From assembly GCA_035578905.1 (NCBI GenBank), contig JAQJVL010000247.1, positions 496,001 through 560,000 of the forward strand: a DNA stretch of 64,000 bases. The letters are read 5' to 3'. The translations under genes were made by a program, and so were the position numbers. Below the pieces are notes generated by a model. The model was given only the letters and a program-made list of their open reading frames with translations. It was not told the origin of the DNA and made no database searches. This stretch comes from Stictocephala bisonia (Eukaryota; Arthropoda; Insecta; Hemiptera; Membracidae). This document shows positions 23,124 through 35,823 of this stretch, piece after piece (position 1 is the first letter of the stretch; every line of letters starts with the position of its first letter).

Positions 23124-23223
23124 CTGTGCTGCACCCGTGGTTGAAGAGTCACGTTAAGCCGGTAGCGCCCAGTTTTAGGAAGAGCTTCTTAGTCTTAATG
23201 TCCTTTTGTAAAATAACATTTGT
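23124..23223 (+). repeat. SINE family C, 3' fragment
   Basis: Matches the 3' half of the element at 24986-25185: CCCGTGGTTGAAGAGTCACG, AAGCCGGTAG, AGCTTCTTAG and TGTAAAATAA correspond to CCCGTGGTTCGAAAGTCACG, AAAGCCGTTGG, GGCTTCTTAG and GGTAAAATAA. The tRNA-like head is absent. The 32-bp array begins immediately after its 3' end. Confidence 0.7.
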
Positions 23224-23805
23224 TTTTAGGACAGTTTGACCCTCCTATACGTAGTTTTCAGGACAGTTTGACCCTCCTATACGTAGTTTTCAGGACAGTT
23301 TGACCCTCCTATACGTAGTTTTCAGGACAGTTTGACCCTCCTATACGTAGTTTTCAGGACAGTTTGACCCTCCTATACGTAGTTTTCAGGACCGTTTGAC
23401 ACTCCTATACGTAGTTTTCAGGACAGTTTGACCCTCTTATACGTAGTTTTTAGGACAGTTTGACCCTCCTATACGTAGTTTTTAGGACAGTTTGACCCTC
23501 CTATACGTAGTTTTCAGGACAGTTTGACCCTCCTATACGTAGTTTTCAGGACAGTTGACACTCCTATACGTAGTTTTCAGGACAGTTTGACCCTCCTATA
23601 CGTAGTTTTCAGGACAGTTTGACACTCCTATACGTAGTTTTCAGGACAGTTTGACCCTCCTATACGTAGTTTTTAGGACAGTTTGACACTCCTATACGTA
23701 GTTTTTAGGACAGTTTGACCCTCCTATACGTAGTTTTTAGGACAGTTTGACACTCCTATACGTAGTTTTCAGGACAGTTTGACCCTCCTATACGTAGTTT
23801 TATAT
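23224..23805. repeat. 32-bp minisatellite array (about 18 units)
   Basis: The unit contains TTTTCAGGACAGTTTGACCC and then TCCTATACGTAG, 32 bp. Units differ mainly by ACCCT/ACACT and TTTTC/TTTTT alternatives. It abuts a SINE-like 3' end on the left. Confidence 0.96.
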
Positions 23806-24985
23806 TCAGCTTACTTCCTAAATTCACTAGTTAGTCATGACTAATAACTTTACATGGTATTTAATACATTAGTTACGATTTTTTGTCAAATAATGTTTAC
23901 TTTTATATAATTAAATGTTGGAGCTTAGTAAATCAAATAATAATGAAATTAATGTTTGTTGCAGGTAAGTTGATCTGTGAATCTTGGTAAGTACTTTAGT
24001 TACTGGACTAATGCAGAAAAGTATAGTTGGAACTGTTATTATTTTTTATTTAAAGTTTCTAGAAAAATATTATGTCAGATTTTGTAAACAAGGAAACAAG
24101 CTTTTGATTAAGTTTATTCAATTTGTTACCATTATGGAGTACAAAGTCGTGTTCGTATAGTAATCGCTGCGCTGATATTGTATAAGTTGTTATTAATTAG
24201 TTTGTATACATTTCTTTGAATCCTTATTATTTAAGATTCAACTGTTTTAACGCTGTAATTTTCATGATTATTTCCTTTGACGTATCGTTAATTAATCCAA
24301 ATGGATTTTAATTGTGTTACAAACATGAACTGCTTTTCATATTGAAATTGCAATGTAAATACTTCTGTGAACGATTTCCTTTTATTTTTGTTGATTCGAA
24401 AAATATTTTCAAATTCATCCTTATCAAAAACATGATGGGTGTCATTGCGTTAATTTTATTGACATGATATAGTGTGTCATTCAAAGATTGTCTTACTTTG
24501 TCCTCAATTTTATACTGCATCCAACAGTAATTGTTTTATTAAAGAGTTGGATTTTAATTTAAATATATGTTAATTAGTTTCAGAAATAGACGACATTGGA
24601 ATATCTAACATTACTCAAATATCGAAAAGAAAAAAAATAGTTTTTTGAACACTTTTTGTAAAAGTTTAACAATATACGTACAATAAAATATTTTGCGAAC
24701 AAAAAACAAAATAACGTGACATAAATAATAATACATTAGTTAATATCTATCATACATTTATTCTTTTAGGTCTCTGAATTTTTAAACAAGCAGAACATCA
24801 TTCATTTTTTGTTTTATTTGTAAATTTTACCATAAGGATGGCCATTTTCCAGACTGACATGTCATCGCTGGGAAGTCGAGAACACTTTACTAGACGTTAA
24901 TTCTTATTGTCAGTGGGCTGGACAAATATAGCGGTTCGTGTCAATTATTGTAATGAGTTATATTGAACATTGTAAGGTTGTAGGT
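23806..24985. other. AT-rich sequence with no recognised gene
   Basis: No frames above 70 codons and no recognised repeat. Confidence 0.45.
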
Positions 24986-25185
24986 TAGGAGCGGCCGTAG
25001 CTAAGGGGCTTAGGCGATGATTTGCCACGCTATCGGTCCGGGTTTGATTCCCGATATCACCACTAGTACATTTTGCCCTGCCGCTCCCGTGGTTCGAAAG
25101 TCACGTAAAGCCGTTGGTCCCCAGGTTAAGTGTTAGGGCTTCTTAGCCCTAACTTCGCCTGGTAAAATAAGACGAGCTTTTTTTT
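24986..25185 (+). repeat. tRNA-derived SINE-like element (family C)
   Basis: The head resembles a tRNA: GGAGCGGCCGTAGCTAAGGG holds an A-box-like sequence and GGTCCGGGTTTGATTCCCG holds a good B box, followed by ATCACCA. The body (CCGCTCCCGTGGTTCGAAAG onward) is shared with 23124-23223. It ends in a T run (25178-25185), a plausible Pol III terminator. Anticodon-arm pairing is poor, so it is not a functional tRNA. Confidence 0.72.
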
Positions 25186-26904
25186 AAGGTTATGAAAGGT
25201 CCAATCTAGTGGGCCATGAGATTATATTTTGAGCTTTTTTTTATTTAAAATTATATTTAACTGTAGAACAATTATTAAACTGTTCAACATTTTATAAAAC
25301 AAAACTAAACATATGTATGATACAGCTGCAGGTTGGGTAATTGTGTGTACATGTTAAATCATGTATGTGTGTGTGTATATATTTATTTGTATCTATCTAT
25401 TTCTTGTATAGGAAGGCAGCATTGGGAGTACAATTATCTTTGATTTTTTATCTTTGTATGTATAAAATGAGAAAATAAAACATTAGTATTATTATATGCC
25501 ACTGAAACAGTTCTTCACCTATCAAAGACTTTTAAAGTGTTGCGATACGTCACTACTACGAACCGAATCATTGAAATAGAAGCCCATACTTATGGCGGTT
25601 CTGTGGAAAGAAACGGTTCCCTTCATTTAAAGAGAGGTTTAAAAGAAACGATGGAATTATGATTATCGTTGTAGTTCTCAATTTACAAAATATATTATTT
25701 CGAAAAGTAAATACTGTATTCAGTTTTTATACATTAAATAAAAATAATACAAAAAAGAGTCAACGATTTTTAATTTAACATTACTCAGTAAAAAGCCATC
25801 TTAATAAAGAAAGATTGTCCGTAAAGTGTCCTTGTAAGCCAAAGTTAAGGAGCAATGAAGTATCTGCCAGGTTGTAAAACAAGTTAACTTCAAACTAGGA
25901 AGTGTTGTAAACTTTTTATGTTACGTTCGAACCGTAAAAGCTTAACTATAAAAAGAATGATAATAAGAAAGGCATCCTCCAAATTAAGTGTTCTTATTTT
26001 ACGTTTTTACAATATGGGACTTTAAAATTTAAATGTTTAGTTCTTAGTTTGTTAATTTTAATTGTTAATGTTTAAACAGTGGACTATTAACATGCATATA
26101 TGTTATAAGAAAAATATGCTTTGTACGCTACTTTATATTTATTAGGAATCCATTTTAAAATGACACCGGCAGTCGTGCCAGGAGGTCAGATGTTTGTGAT
26201 ACTGGAGTTGTTGTTAGCCAATACAAACTGGTTTAAGACATATTATATAATATGCCTGTTTAATATAATCCATTTTAAAATGTATTATTTTGTATTTTTA
26301 TTACTGCAATAGTTAAATTGTGTGTGATCACAGAGAAAAAAAAAACAAGGTCGCTTTCTCATGGCCGCAGCTAAACGCCTCAGTGGCTCCTGTGTAGAGA
26401 TTACAACTAAAGTATAATCTTTACACATCTGTCGTAATAATAACTACGTTTATCCTGGAGGGTCTGGAGGGGAGTAAGGGGGGACATGATATACTGGAGA
26501 AATAACTACTCGACATAAAGTGCATTATTAGACGCGACATCTGTTCATTTATTCTCTGTGTTGTAATAATGCCATCAAAATGCAGAAGATAATATTCCTG
26601 TAGTGAAATAAAGGTATTACCTTGAGATCTGTTAAATTACGAATTGCAATAATTTATTTTGAATTAATTAATATAATGCAGTTATTTTCAGTTTTAATTA
26701 CTTAAATCATTAACGTACGCTGAACCCTGATAATTCAAAAGGTCCAAATTTTGTTTTTAAAGGTTGTTCACAAGAAAATCTCCATTAACTTAAATTTGTA
26801 ACCATGAAATAACTAACCGTTATATTTATCGAGAGAAATACACCCAGTCGTGAAATACCGTTCAAGTGGTAATTCCACTAATTAATATTATAACTTTCCC
26901 CCTA
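25186..26904. other. AT-rich; a short direct repeat and two GC-richer islands
   Basis: No gene recognised. A 16-bp direct repeat, AATCCATTTTAAAATG, lies at 26147-26162 and 26267-26282. Less AT-rich unique segments lie at about 25540-25640 and 26345-26530. Confidence 0.4.
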
Positions 26905-27092
26905 TTTTGCCATTTGAGCCGGGCGTGAAGAGCACTCTTGCGGCGCGCGAACATTCTACTGTGGATGCTGCACTCGAGTGTCTGCAGTCTGCCACCTTTC
27001 TATTATGTGCCAGCCCTTACCCCACTCTAGCACAGCACATATCCCACACTTTGCCGCCCTTTCAACATGTAATTAGATTAAATTACTCCTAA
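26905..27092 (-). repeat. Dispersed repeat family D, copy 1
   Basis: The reverse complement contains GTGGCAGACTGCAG followed later by AGAGTGCTCTTCAC. Both blocks occur in the same order at 35953-36050. Markedly GC-richer than its surroundings; class unknown. Confidence 0.55.
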
Positions 27093-27975
27093 TGAATCTC
27101 TCTTGGCAATTTCAAGCACATGTATATCACTTATTGCATTAGATAATAATATGAAAATTTTAAAGATCTTGTTTTACATATATTGTAAAAAAATATTTTA
27201 TATTATTATCACTTAGAAATTAAAATTACATTGTATGTATTAAGACTAAGATTTTCCAATAACATATAGTGGTGTTAATCACGGTAAAACCTTGTGTTTA
27301 AACTATTAACTTGTAAAGTTCTTAAGAAACTGTCTCAATAATCGATATGTCCTGAGAGTTTGAACATAACCATTCTTATAGAATCTCAAAAATCAATAAA
27401 AACTTTCATTATGAAGTATTGCATCAGGCAAACGATATTTATAATTGATGTAAGTATGATATTTTTAATTTATTTTGAAATTGCATTTTGAAAAAATATT
27501 TCTTTTGTATCTAAATATAGAACACTAATTTTTTTAAAGATGTGTGTCTTATGTTTTTTACTCTGCATAAGCTGATCTTCGAAAGTAATTTTTAGTTAGG
27601 GTGATTTTATAAATATGTTTTTAATCCTATGTTTTTTCAACAATTTTTGCTCATTATCAGTTATATCTTTATAATTGAAGTGCTATATTTGTTATATTAA
27701 TAATACTTTTTTTAGTTTCCTTGTTGAATAATGTATTCCTGAATAATCTATTAAATTTTTTGTTAGACATGTATAGAAATACACGCTTGATATCTGCTTT
27801 TTGGCATTATTGTAAGGCATATACAATACAAGTCTGTTTAAATAATTCTGTATCGAATAAACCTGTTTAAAATTATTTAAATTGTTCAATGTTTATTTGA
27901 TACACAATCGTCTGTCTATTGCTTGTGCTTTTGAGGTAAATGTATATTCTCTTAGTCTGGTGGAAAGGAGTGATT
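27093..27975. other. AT-rich sequence with no recognised gene
   Basis: Nothing recognised. Confidence 0.45.
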
Positions 27976-28165
27976 TACCACTGAGGAAGATTAAGGATCT
28001 AGATTATTTATTTACCTTTGGAATATCCCATAATCCCCTTGGACGTAACAGAGGACCTCTTGACACTTGTACGAGCCTGATGACGACGATATTTCCTACT
28101 TAGCCGTCCTGGCCTCCCTTATCAGCTACTGCCAGCTTTCCACTTACTGAGAGCTTATCCTCTGG
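27976..28165 (-). repeat. Dispersed repeat family E, copy 1
   Basis: The reverse complement reads CTGGCAGTAGCTGATAAGGG and then AGGCCAGGACGGCTAAG, similar to CTGGCAGTCACTGATAAGGA and AGGTCAGGGAGGAGGACC at 46920-46960. The similarity covers about 100 bp and is diverged. Confidence 0.5.
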
Positions 28166-28832
28166 ATTATTGTCTACAACGAGTCGTCATAATTATCAAG
28201 AAATGTGTTTATAATTTTATGGTAGTTGTGTTTGTTTCTTTTAATTTGTAGCAGCAATTGTAAACATTTCTTTTTAAAAACATTCCAAACAGTTATTAAT
28301 ATAAACATTCTTACCAGTTAGTAGTTTAGGAGAGTGTTGTCTAACTTGCTTCTCATTGTCCAATGATGTGAGATTTTTGAACATGTATATTTTAAAGACA
28401 TTCCGGAAAAACAATTCTGAGTTGTTTATATATTTATTCAACATATTGTAAATATTATTATGTGGACGTTGTAGGCGATATTTACAAGGAAACCACTATA
28501 CATTTATAGGGTGAACTCGTTGCTTACGAACGTTTTCTTAGTACGCGTGGTCTGTACGATTTGTAAGAACGGGACGCTGTTTATATAGGCTTCCTGCTCA
28601 TCCGGTTGTAGTCTAGTGGCACGAAAATGCAAAATTTCAACCCCAAACTGAGATATGCACAACATTTCTTACCAACGCATACTGTCATGTTAAGTCACGA
28701 AATAATTAAATCTGTGTAGCAATACTCTAAGTAAAATTTGATTTATTATGAAAACAAAATAAAAAGGTATCGTTTTGATATTAAGGTATTTCAAACTATC
28801 AAACAACAATTAGTGGATTCGCTAATATTTGC
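28166..28832. other. AT-rich sequence with no recognised gene
   Basis: Nothing recognised up to the start of the ~54-bp array. Confidence 0.45.
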
Positions 28833-31800
28833 AAAACCACTCAATAGTAAATAGAGGTTGTATAGTGTAAATATGGTAAATAGGGCAGGTCCACTCAATA
28901 GTAAATAGAGGTTGTGTAGTGTAAATATGGTATATAGTCACTCAATATTAAATAGAGGCTGTGTAGTGTAAATATGGTAAATAGTCACTCAATAGTAAAT
29001 AGAGGCTGTGTAGTGTAAATATGGTAAATAGTCACTCAATAGTAAATAGAGGTTGTGTAGTGTAAATATGGTAAATAGTCACTCAATAGTAAATAGAGGC
29101 TGTGTAGTGTAAATATGGTAAATAGTGTAGAATCACTCAATAGTAAATAGAGGTTGTGTAGTGTAAATATGGTAAATAGCCACTCAATAGTAAATAGAGG
29201 CTGTGTAGTGTAAATATGGTAAATAGTGCAGAACCAGTCAATAGTAAATAGAGGCTGTGTAGTGTAAATATGGTAAATAGTGCATAATCACTCAATAGTA
29301 AATAGAGGCTGTGTAGTGTAAATATGGTAAATAGTGCACACCACTCAATAGTAAATAAAGCTGTGTAGTGTAAATATGGTAAATAGTGCAGAACCGCTCA
29401 ATAGTAAATATAGGCTGTGTAGTGTAAATATGGTAAATAGTGCAGAACCAGTCAATAGTAAATAGAGGCTGTATAGTGCAAATATGGTAAATAGTACAGA
29501 CCACTCAATAGTAAATAGAGGCTGTGTAGTGTAAATATGGTAAATAGTGCAGAACCACTTAATAGTAAACAGAGGCTGTGTAGTGTAAATATGGTAAATA
29601 TACTAAATACTAAATAGTGAGACCACTCAATAGTAAATAGAGGCTGTGTAGTGTAAATATAGTAAATAGTTCAGAACCACTCAATAGTAAATAGAGGCTG
29701 TATAGTGTAAATGTGGTAAATATTGCAGAACACTCAATAGTAAATAGAGGCTGTGTAGTGTCAATATGGTAAATAGTGCAGAACCAGTCAATAGTAAAAT
29801 GAGGCTGTGTAGTGTAAATATGGTAAATAGTGCAGACCACTCAATAGTAAATAGAGGCTGTGTAGTGTAAATATGGTAAATAGTGCAGAATCACTCGATA
29901 GTAGATAGAGGCTGTGTAGTGTAAATATGGTAAATAGTGCAGACCACTCAATAGTAAATAGAGGCTGTGTAGTGTAAATATGGTAAATAGTGCAGAACCA
30001 CTCAATAGTAAACAGAGGCTGTGTAGTGTAAATATGGTAAATAGTGCAGACCACTCAATAGTAAATAGAGGCTGAGTAGTGTAAATATAGTAAATAGTTC
30101 AGAACCACTCAATAGTAAATAGAGGCTGTGTAGTGTAAATGTGGTAAATAGTGCAGACCACTCAATAGTAAATAGAGGCTGTGTAGTGTAAATATGGTAA
30201 ATAATACAGACCACTCAATAGTAAATGATGTGTTGTGTAAATATGGTAAATAGTGCAGAACCGCTCAATAGTAAATAGAGCTGTGTAGTGTAAATATGGT
30301 AAATAGTGCAGAACCGCTCAATAGTAAATAGAGCTGTATAGTGTAAATATGGTAAATAGTGCAGAACCACTCAATAGTAAATAGAGGCTGTGTAATGTAA
30401 ATATGGTAAATAGTGCAGACCACTCAATAGTAAATAGAGGCTGTGTAGTGTAAATATGGTAATTATTGCAAAACCCGTCAATAGTAAATAGAGGCTGTGT
30501 AGTGTAAATATGGTAAATAGTGCAGACCACTCAATAGTAAATAGAGGCTGTGTAGTGTAAATATGGTAAATAGTGCAGAACCGCTCAATAGTAAATATAG
30601 CTGTGTAGTGTAAATATGGTAAATAGTGCAGAACCGCTCAATAGTAAATAGAGGCTGTGTAGTGTAAATATGGTAAATAGTGCAGAACCGCTCAATAGTA
30701 AATATAGGCTGTGTAGTGTAAATATGGTAAATAGTGCAGAACCAGTCAATAGTAAATAGAGGCTGTATAGTGCAAATATGGTAAATAGTACAGACCACTC
30801 AATAGTAAATAGAGGCTGTGTAGTGTAAATATGGTAAATAGTGCAGAACCACTTAATAGTAAACAGAGGCTGTGTAGTGTAAATATGGTAAATATACTAA
30901 ATACTAAATAGTGAGACCACTCAATAGTAAATAGAGGCTGTGTAGTGTAAATATAGTAAATAGTTCAGAACCACTCAATAGTAAATAGAGGCTGTGTAGT
31001 GTAAATGTGGTAAATATTGCAGAACACTCAATAGTAAATAGAGGCTGTGTAGTGTCAATATGGTAAATAGTGCAGAACCAGTCAATAGTAAAAAGAGGCT
31101 GTGTAGTGTAAATATGGTAAATAGTGCAGACCACTCAATAGTAAATAGAGGCTGTGTAGTGTAAATATGGTAAATAGTGCAGAATCACTCGATAGTAGAT
31201 AGAGGCTGTGTAGTGTAAATATGGTAAATAGTGCAGACCACTCAATAGTAAATAGAGGCTGTGTAGTGTAAATATGGTAAATAGTGCAGAACCACTCAAT
31301 AGTAAACAGAGGCTGTGTAGTGTAAATATGGTAAATAGTGCAGACCACTCAATAGTAAATAGAGGCTGAGTAGTGTAAATATAGTAAATAGTTCAGAACC
31401 ACTCAATAGTAAATAGAGGCTGTGTAGTGTAAATGTGGTAAATAGTGCAGACCACTCAATAGTAAATAGAGGCTGTGTAGTGTAAATATGGTAAATAATA
31501 CAGACCACTCAATAGTAAATGATGTGTTGTGTAAATATGGTAAATAGTGCAGAACCGCTCAATAGTAAATAGAGCTGTGTAGTGTAAATATGGTAAATAG
31601 TGCAGAACCGCTCAATAGTAAATAGAGCTGTATAGTGTAAATATGGTAAATAGTGCAGAACCACTCAATAGTAAATAGAGGCTGTGTAATGTAAATATGG
31701 TAAATAGTGCAGACCACTCAATAGTAAATAGAGGCTGTGTAGTGTAAATATGGTAATTATTGCAAAACCAGTCAATAGTAAATAGAGGCTGTGTAGTGTA

Positions 31801-32036
31801 AATATGGTAAATAGTGCAGACCACTCAATAGTAAATAGAGGCTGTGTAGTGTAAATATGGTAAATAGTGCAGAACCGCTCAATAGTAAATATAGCTGTGT
31901 AGTGTAAATATGGTAAATAGTGCAGAACCGCTCAATAGTAAATAGAGGCTGTGTAGTGTAAATATGGTAAATAGTGCAGAACCGCTCAATAGTAAATAGA
32001 GCTGTGTAGTGTAAATATGATAAATCGTGCAGAACC
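28833..32036. repeat. ~54-bp minisatellite array (about 60 units) with a 1294-bp higher-order duplication
   Basis: The unit includes CACTCAATAGTAAATAGAGG, CTGTGTAGTGTAAATATGG and TAAATAGTGCAGAAC. Unit length varies between about 45 and 55 bp by small deletions. From about 29390 the order of variant units, including the odd unit with ATACTAAATACTAAATAGTG at ~29600, is repeated after exactly 1294 bp (again at ~30894), ending near 31985. This shows a recent tandem duplication of some 24 units. The many short tyrosine/threonine-rich frames on the minus strand are repeat by-products. Confidence 0.96.
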
Positions 32037-33033
32037 ACAAATTTACGATGATTGTACAGATCTCTTCCATCAGTATAACGCTTTTTATAACTGTGACTCA
32101 TTTTAAAATATTTAGATTTCATGAGCAAAGTCTGTACATTGACATTAGTATGACATATATTTTAATGAAATTTGAATAATTTCTGTGTTATCCCATTTAT
32201 GACTATTTTACAGACGGGAATTTGTATTGAAGTACATTTAAATGTTAATATGGTTCTAGTATTTTTTGGAATGGTAGTTTTACTATCATAAAGCAACATG
32301 ATGTAGATTTAATGACTTTTATTATTATTTTTATTATTTCTGAGTAATTTCTTTCGTTGTAGATCAGTTTATGTTCTATCAAAAGCATCGGTAAATTCGC
32401 AATGCATTTTGGCACTAAATAAAATCATCCAAGATACTTATGATTTAGAAGGGATGCATTAGGAGATTATGAAAACAAATCAGTGTAGCATTTTTTAATC
32501 TAGAAGCGTCAGTTTCCGGTAAAACCCATTTATCAGTTGTAATAAATTATTTATTGATTTATTGTTTACTTATTGACTTAGCCTACTAACTGATATCAGG
32601 TGAAATATATAATAGTTTAAATTGGTATTTTTAATTTTAGTTTAATTTTTTGCATTTATTATTAATTTAATTGCCTTTATTAACTGTAACAGTATAGACC
32701 GGAACTCTCCCGCAGAATCCGCTTACTGCTTCTTACAATAAGGCAATCTAACTCCAATAGTATATTTTTATCTTGCTATAAATAAATAAATGTGATGGGA
32801 GCTGCAAAGTGTGCAATACATAAAAAGTATTGCACAATTGCGCACGCATACGCAAAGCTCTCGTGTGTATAATCACTTTCTTCCTAGATCCAACTATCGA
32901 TGTTTTTTCTTTAGCAAACTCAAGTTTTTTAAAATGACATGTTACAACTACACGAGAATTTTTTATTCAATAAGTTATTGGTGGCCTTAAGATATTCTAT
33001 AGTGCTAATTATTTTTATAGCAATACAAATATT
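32037..33033. other. AT-rich sequence with no recognised gene
   Basis: No frames of note. A unique less AT-rich stretch lies at about 32695-32760. Confidence 0.45.
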
Positions 33034-33034
33034 A

Positions 33035-33082
<48 letters not shown>
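33034..33082. repeat. (TA)n microsatellite
   Basis: Near-pure TA tract of about 45 bp. Confidence 0.95.
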
Positions 33083-33083
<1 letters not shown>

Positions 33084-33244
33084 CAATTAATATTATATAC
33101 AAATACATTTAAGTGAGTGTAAAGTTACAGTTATTTTAAAAATAATGTTAATAGTTGTTAAATAAATAATTACATATTTGAAATATCACACACTTGAAGT
33201 TATCTACAAACATAACTTTGTAATGTAAGTAGGCTACACGATGA

Positions 33245-33345
33245 ATGAGGCAAAACCCCTTCACCAACCCTCAGCCCCTCGTGGGACCTGGGGCTGTTTT
33301 TGCTATTTGTTTCCCTCGCATTGGCCACTGTCATCAAATACATAT
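33245..33345 (-). repeat. Dispersed repeat family F, copy 1
   Basis: Shares GGGCTGTTTTTGCTATTTGT and TTCCCTCGCATTGGCCAC with the reverse complement of 45428-45545. About 90 bp of diverged similarity in opposite orientation; class unknown. Strand is assigned relative to copy 2. Confidence 0.55.
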
Positions 33346-34140
33346 TCGTTTACACAAATACCTTATAATACCAGCTTAAGTACAGATAACACCTATCTTT
33401 TTATGCCCTGAATATCGTAACATAGGTAGTTTATCTGTGGTTGTGTATTTTGGCCAAGTAAATAACCAGGGGGTAGTTTAATACTTGTTAAGTGCCATGC
33501 CTGTATGTTATAGCCGTTGTTCATCTATTGCTGACGTCATATAGTATATGCCTACCCATCCATCCAACATACATCTAGGATAATCTGAATTTAAAATAAA
33601 AAAAATTCGGAAGTAAAATCTATGATTCCAAATACTTTTGTATTAGTTTTAAAAGTTACATCTTTCGAGTCAGATATAAGTCCAAGCATCATCTGGATAA
33701 ATACCATCAAATCCTCCCTAAAAAGAGTGCAATAGTTTCATGTGATCCATATTGTTCGTTTCAACTCTACAATCACATGACTTAATTGATCACTCCTAAC
33801 TTGTGGTTCAGTAACTTGTGTATCTTCCCACACTTGTGTTGTAGTGATTCTACGCAGTTCACTAAGGTCTGATACGTCAAGTGAGCTGCGTCATTTTTGA
33901 AGTTAAGTCAAGTAAACGTCCAGTAATGTAAGTGAGAATTTTAAATTAACGGTACAATTATTCTAGAGGTAATTGTATACATAAAAAAGAAATAAAAATG
34001 GGTTGGTTGTGTGACATTATGTCGTTAGCTTTTGCGATCTAAATTACATTGTTTATTTCATATTGACATTACAATCTTATTATTATGAATGTAACACAGT
34101 TTAAGATTATACGCTACATTAATGTATATGCGTTTATACC

Positions 34141-34171
<31 letters not shown>

Positions 34172-34599
34172 CAGCATTACATTAATTTCACTGCATAAAA
34201 ATTCTTCTTATGTAGAGATGTCTAACGTAAGAGTGTTTTTAAAAGTAAGATATACTTAAGATAATAAATAAAAATATATATAAAAAACACCCAGAGGTAG
34301 GATATTTTATTAGTAAGTATATTTTCTCGTGTATAAACATCCAGTTTTGTACGATGTTTTCATGAGTGGGTTAATCATACTCATCTCTCTTGGAAATTTC
34401 GTGGTTGAGGAAAATTTTTTATTTTATAGTAACAACGTTTTTATAATTACTTTATTTTTAATATATTATTGTTTTTAATAATAATTTGACGGGATATTCA
34501 ATTGTTCTAGAAATTACTCATAGTGTAATGTTATGTCAATTTAGTATTTGAATTTAAATATATATAATCAGTAATTTTTTAAGTATTTATTTTAAATAT
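33346..34599. other. AT-rich; includes a 27-bp A run
   Basis: No gene recognised. A pure A run lies at 34145-34171; without a recognisable element upstream I cannot call it a retroposon tail. Confidence 0.45.
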
Positions 34600-34765
34600 T
34601 GCAAAAATACCTTTCACAAATTTCTTTCTCGCGATGATTTATCGGTCGTTGAAGGTAGTATAAACTCTTGAGCGACCACAGGAAGGATATCGGAATCCCA
34701 AGAATGTGATAAATGAAGCTGCTGCAATTTGTCGATCGAGGAGAGAAAACTAAAGTGACTTTGGA
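34600..34765 (+). repeat. Dispersed repeat family G, copy 1
   Basis: CCACAGGAAGG, GAATGTGATAAATGAAG and CTGCAATTTGTCGATCGAGG match CCACAGGAAAG, GAATGTGATAAATGAAG and CTGCAACTTGTCGACTGAGG at 53379-53443. Here the sequence is single-copy, while at 53.5 kb its end has expanded into a 49-bp array. Confidence 0.65.
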
Positions 34766-35674
34766 GTTTAAACGAAACTATGTTTTATTTCAGAGAGGAA
34801 TAACAGCTCCTTAGGCGTATCTAGTTATTTATTAATGCAATAGGTAAAACATGTTTGTGTGTTTTATTAATTTGTTTCATATTATGCATATTTGAGTTAG
34901 TAAAGTCTCTAGCTTCAGCTGGATTATTTCAATTTAATTGTTCGTCGATATGTTTTATATATAATTAAATAAATATTGTAAAAGAACCTTTAAAACTGTA
35001 TTTCCTTTAAATAAAACAATTTCAATTCACACATTGTGGCTGTATGCATCCAAATTTACGTACAATCCAAGATAAAAATTTAAGGGCTATTATATAAATT
35101 AGTTTTACACAAAACAGTCAATTAATCCGTATAATTAATTATAGCGATGAAAATGTATTTAAATATGATTTAAATTTTACATTTTAATTTTTCCTATTAC
35201 AAAATGATTGTTATTATAATTAAATAAAAAGATGGAGAATTTTCATTGATAACAATACTAAATCGTAAACGAGAGAAAAGCTTACCAGTCCTACATATGT
35301 TCACTTCCATTTATAGGTTTTTTTTATTGTAAGTAAATCCGAGAATCACAGCAATGTGGTGCAAGATAAGGTTATGTCAAATCTTAGGCAGATTACATTT
35401 AGTGTAAGTGTTGACCTTTTATAGGCATTTTAGATGTGTTGTGGGAAATCAATTAGTAATTTCAAAATGTCATTATTAAATGAAATTGTTTTAGATATAT
35501 TAGATTTAATGTGATTATTTGGTTAGTAGGTTGAGATAATGTTGCTATCATATGTAATGTGTATGCTAGATTTCATGTGGATATTCTGTCTGTAGCTGCA
35601 AAGAAGGCGAGCCTGAAGCCGTGTGGTATAAAGCGTCAGGAATAGAGACTGAGTTAGAGATAGGCCAGGTTCAA
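34766..35674. other. AT-rich sequence with no recognised gene
   Basis: Nothing recognised. Confidence 0.45.
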
Positions 35675-35823
35675 GTTGAGGCTCAGTGGCTAAGGCTTCG
35701 GACTGCGGAAGGCAACGTCCAAGGTTCGAATCCCCACTGAGCCAACGGTCGGTACTTGATACGTTGAATAAAGTTCACGCATATGCATATGCCCATGTGA
35801 ACTGACGAGTGAAGTTAAAAAAA
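35675..35823 (+). repeat. tRNA-derived SINE-like element (family H), copy 1
   Basis: The head GGCTCAGTGGCTAAGGCTTC contains an A box and AAGGTTCGAATCCCC a strong B box. GGCTCAGTGG at 35680 pairs perfectly with CCACTGAGCC at the end of the head, giving a 10-bp closing stem. The body CGGTCGGTACTTGATACGTT and GAAGTTAAAAAAA tail follow. A second copy lies in inverse orientation at 62578-62719. Confidence 0.8.

Noticed and set aside
24986..25062. A functional tRNA
   Set aside because: Only the A and B boxes and a terminal CCA-like string fit; the anticodon arm does not form and the body is shared with a SINE fragment at 23.1 kb.
29292..32128. Series of 70-118 codon Tyr/Thr/Leu-rich frames on the minus strand
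   Set aside because: Each is a piece of the ~54-bp array translated; they recur at the array's own 1294-bp duplication offset.
34145..34171. Poly(A) tail of a retroposed gene
   Set aside because: No coding or element-like sequence precedes the A run and no polyadenylation-linked structure or target duplication was found.
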